Shown one piece after another: positions 5,023 through 5,321 of a DNA stretch of 5,321 nucleotides. The stretch covers positions 1 through 5,321 of the forward strand of contig JBFWQM010000312.1 of the NCBI GenBank assembly GCA_050249455.1. Direction: 5' to 3'. Below the pieces are notes generated by a model that had not been told where the DNA came from, ran no database searches, and worked only from the letters and a program-made list of their open reading frames with translations. Origin of the DNA: JBFWQM01 sp050249455 (GTDB lineage: Bacteria > Pseudomonadota > Alphaproteobacteria > MPNO01 > VGEU01). Within the stretch, counting starts at the first letter, position 1; every line of letters starts with the position of its first letter. The translations under genes and the position numbers were made by a program.

Positions 5023-5321
5023 CAGACCCCGGACCAGGCCTGGAACATGCCTAGTTCGAAAAGCTCCAGGTTGACGGCGCGCAGCATCGCGGTGGACATG
5101 ATCATCACCGACGTCGCCGGCATGTCGCGCGTCATGAGGAACGGCGCGAAGCGCTCGCCGACCTGGAACCGCACGGTGTAGAGCCGCACCATCGCGGTCA
5201 TCATTTCCTGGATCAGCTCCGGCGGGACCTCGTCCCCCTCGCGCAGGGCGGCGAGCTTCGCCGCAACCTGCCGGATGATCGCCGCCTCCTCGGCGGCGTC
5301 CGCGAGTAGATCGCCCTGGAA
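5022..5321 (-). CDS. unidentified helical, methionine-rich protein, C-terminal 99 residues (partial)
   Basis: The frame is open from the right edge to TGA at 5022-5024, giving 99 residues with no start inside the window that must be used. The visible part begins FQGDLLADAADEEAAIIRQV, then KLAALREGDEVPPELIQEMM, and ends ELFELGMFQAWSGV. An internal ATG at 5202-5204 would give a 60-residue protein, but coding continues upstream without a stop and with the same GC-rich third positions, so a longer gene is more likely. The sequence is predicted to be mostly alpha-helical, with an acidic amphipathic first half and a hydrophobic second half containing nine Met in the last 60 residues. No confident membrane segment or known motif is seen. 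Its 10-nt gap to the amidohydrolase and the shared stop/Shine-Dalgarno point to a common operon and perhaps a functional partnership. I do not recognise the family. Confidence 0.7.
   Translation of the reverse strand, partial: FQGDLLADAAEEAAIIRQVAAKLAALREGDEVPPELIQEMMTAMVRLYTVRFQVGERFAPFLMTRDMPATSVMIMSTAMLRAVNLELFELGMFQAWSGV

Overview
The window is GC-rich, gene-dense bacterial DNA. Every complete gene lies on the minus strand. Base composition, protein families and a perfect match to the CtrA-box consensus suggest an alphaproteobacterium, perhaps an environmental Rhodospirillales or Hyphomicrobiales lineage. That placement is an inference; no rRNA or marker gene is present.

From right to left, in the direction of transcription, a tightly packed catabolic operon comes first. 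It holds the C-terminal 99 residues of an unrecognised helical, methionine-rich protein (5022-5321), an amidohydrolase-2 family metal enzyme (3782-5011) and an MmgE/PrpD-family protein (2448-3767). The gaps are 10 and 14 nt. The stop codon of the first gene overlaps the Shine-Dalgarno sequence of the second, so the two are probably translationally coupled. The substrate of the pathway cannot be read from the sequence.

A 149-nt intergenic region follows (2299-2447). It carries a short palindrome after the MmgE/PrpD stop, then TTAA-N7-TTAAC, the CtrA-box consensus, about 90 nt upstream of the next gene. That gene (1066-2298, GTG start) encodes a 410-residue soluble hybrid histidine kinase/response regulator with no sensor domain. 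Its phosphoacceptor histidine and receiver domain look intact. The N box and G2 box of its ATP-binding domain have lost their signature residues, so it may be a pseudokinase working as a phosphotransferase or phosphatase.

Next is an isocitrate lyase/PEP mutase superfamily enzyme (170-1003). It lacks the K-[KR]-C-G-H loop of true isocitrate and 2-methylisocitrate lyases. Although it lies near a PrpD-family gene, the window should not be read as a methylcitrate-cycle locus.

At the left edge, a nearly symmetrical 106-bp palindromic repeat (55-160), resembling a REP/BIME or MITE element, fills the space between this enzyme and the 3' end of a convergent plus-strand gene (1-51). Two further perfect 13-bp inverted repeats lie inside coding sequence, at 274-305 and 3708-3736. 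The second is translated as part of the poorly conserved N-terminus of the MmgE/PrpD protein.

No tRNA, rRNA, CRISPR array, transposase or phage gene was seen, and no gene-free stretch exceeds 300 bases.
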